DNA from: Thiotrichales bacterium HSG1
Lineage (GTDB): Bacteria > Pseudomonadota > Gammaproteobacteria > Beggiatoales > Beggiatoaceae
Length of the DNA stretch: 6,768 nucleotides
Assembly: GCA_030378125.1 (NCBI GenBank)
Contig: JAUCGN010000095.1
Coordinates: 1-6,768, forward strand
Direction: 5' to 3'
The notes under the pieces were generated by a model, which saw only the letters and a program-made list of their open reading frames with translations, ran no database searches and was not told the origin of the DNA. Shown here piece by piece: positions 6,160-6,768 of this stretch (positions are counted from its first letter, which is position 1; each line of letters starts with the position of its first letter). Both the position numbers and the translations under genes were made by a program.

Positions 6160-6288
6160 ATGTTGTGGAGAAAAATTAAGTATGAATGGATGCCTTTTTC
6201 TGCATACACTTCTTTCGATTCTCTCCAAAATGGATTATTTAATATTTTAAAAAATATTGGTGATGAATACGTTATTGAGTGTACTTGA
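6160..6288 (+). CDS. Doubtful 42-residue ORF, possibly a gene remnant
   Basis: ATG at 6160 directly follows an in-frame TAA, and the frame runs to TGA at 6286. The peptide begins MLWRKIKYEWMPFSAYTSFD and ends NIGDEYVIECT. Its residue mix looks protein-like rather than random, but no ribosome site precedes the ATG and I recognise no family. GGAG at 6167-6170 would instead serve an ATG at 6182 in another frame (22 codons). It may be the tail of a lost gene. Confidence 0.15.
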   Translation: MLWRKIKYEWMPFSAYTSFDSLQNGLFNILKNIGDEYVIECT

Positions 6289-6442
6289 AAATGTTAAAAT
6301 ACTTTTGTGTATCTACATAATTTCAGGGAATTTGGTTTGCATGAAAAATCTTCTAACAATTAATCAAGCGGACACAAAATGCCGCACTACTTAATTTAGA
6401 TAAGTTAATTGATTAATCATTCTTAAATTATTTTCATATCAA

Positions 6443-6559
6443 TCATTTATTTACGTTTGATAGTTCAGAGTAATGTTGATAAAATTTTATTTTTCCAGCC
6501 TTTAAAAAGATTACAAAATACCCACATAGGTTAAGGTGATTTTGTTCAGTTTGATTCAT
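6443..6559 (-). CDS. Doubtful 38-residue ORF on the minus strand
   Basis: ATG at 6559-6557 to TGA at 6445-6443, peptide beginning MNQTEQNHLNLCGYFVIFLK. An in-frame TAG lies two codons upstream, so it cannot extend, and no Shine-Dalgarno is seen. In DNA this AT-rich an open stretch of this length is easily due to chance; a decayed gene fragment is the alternative. Confidence 0.1.
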   Translation of the reverse strand: MNQTEQNHLNLCGYFVIFLKAGKIKFYQHYSELSNVNK

Positions 6560-6638
6560 ATACGACTAGCCCATGTTCGGGTTTAATGTTTTTAAACGTT
6601 CTTAACTTTCAGTAGTTATTGATAGAGAAAATTATATT

Positions 6639-6768
6639 ATGCAAAAAAGAATATTTAGTTCTTTTGTTGTAGCCACATCGTTAGTTTGTGCTACCGTAAT
6701 TGCACAGGAAAACGAGACACCGTCTTGTACTGCCAGTTACGCAACAAATATTGGCTTAACACTGCCTT
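6639..6768 (+). CDS. Exported protein of unknown function, N-terminal fragment cut by window edge
   Basis: ATG at 6639 opens a frame that runs 43 codons to the right edge. Residues 1-21 form a clear Sec signal peptide: positive start MQKR, a hydrophobic core IFSSFVVATSLVCATV, and a likely cut after VIA before Gln22. The visible mature part begins QENETPSCTASYATNIGLTL; the CTASY stretch faintly recalls small extracellular repeat domains but is too short to name. C17 lies in the hydrophobic core and is not followed by a lipobox-like context at a proper position, so a lipoprotein is unlikely. The ribosome site is weak (AGAGAAAA, about 8-15 nt before the ATG). The protein should go to the periplasm or outside the cell. 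Confidence 0.7.
   Translation, partial: MQKRIFSSFVVATSLVCATVIAQENETPSCTASYATNIGLTLP

Larger units (their letters stand above)
6112..6638. other. AT-rich intergenic region with weak inverted repeats and no convincing gene
   Basis: These 527 bp contain, from left to right: an imperfect hairpin at 6166-6227 (TGGAGA/TCTCCA outside, GTATG/CATAC inside); the doubtful 42-codon ORF at 6160-6288; an inverted repeat ATTAATCAA/TTGATTAAT at 6359-6367 and 6409-6417 enclosing a small GCGG/CCGC hairpin (6368-6385); a doubtful 38-codon minus ORF at 6443-6559; and a short stem, GCCC/GGG with a 6-nt loop (6569-6581), followed by TTTAATGTTTTT, which could be a weak plus-strand terminator or part of the leader of the next gene. 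No clear promoter for the gene at 6639 stands out. Confidence 0.5.

Noticed and set aside
6112..6638. tRNA or riboswitch in the long gap before 6639
   Set aside because: No cloverleaf arms with GTTCRA-type T-loop, no CCA end and no recognisable riboswitch core were found.

Overview
The window is AT-rich, with short proteobacterial-type housekeeping genes and long gaps that hold no convincing intact gene. The omega subunit (rpoZ) and the zinc-finger AccD look gammaproteobacterial. A class III cyclase-like protein, a TMEM143/DUF3754 protein and a WD40 remnant would fit a large-genome, sulfur-oxidiser-like (Thiotrichales or similar) lineage. That placement is inference from family recall; no taxonomic marker settles it.

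Layout. Positions 1-1722 (minus) hold the first 574 codons of a large protein with a class III nucleotide cyclase-like domain at its visible C-terminal end; the gene runs off the left edge. Positions 1723-2356 carry inverted repeats, a decayed fragment that reads like one WD40 repeat with a stop in it (1983-2126), phased TCCTA motifs and a weak terminator for rpoZ. rpoZ (minus, 2357-2587) is divergent from a MenA-like prenyltransferase (plus, 2645-3553). The 247-bp gap between the prenyltransferase and the convergent accD holds three hairpin-forming elements: an IS-end or MITE-like inverted repeat, a REP-like palindrome and a long hairpin directly after the accD stop. accD (minus, 3801-4697) is divergent from a DUF3754 membrane protein gene (plus, 4789-6111), and their -10 candidates overlap. 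A 527-bp gap with two doubtful tiny ORFs and several weak inverted repeats follows. The last gene starts at 6639, encodes a signal peptide and is cut by the right edge.

How the genes relate. Every gene appears to be its own transcription unit, and no pathway links them: fatty-acid synthesis (AccD), quinone or lipid prenylation (UbiA superfamily), transcription (omega), cyclic-nucleotide-type signalling (cyclase-like) and an uncharacterised membrane protein. I see no CRISPR array, intact transposase, tRNA, rRNA or coherent new multi-gene system. The points most worth a second look are the cyclase-like protein with an altered substrate-lysine position, the WD40 pseudogene trace and the dense hairpin cluster at 3570-3798.
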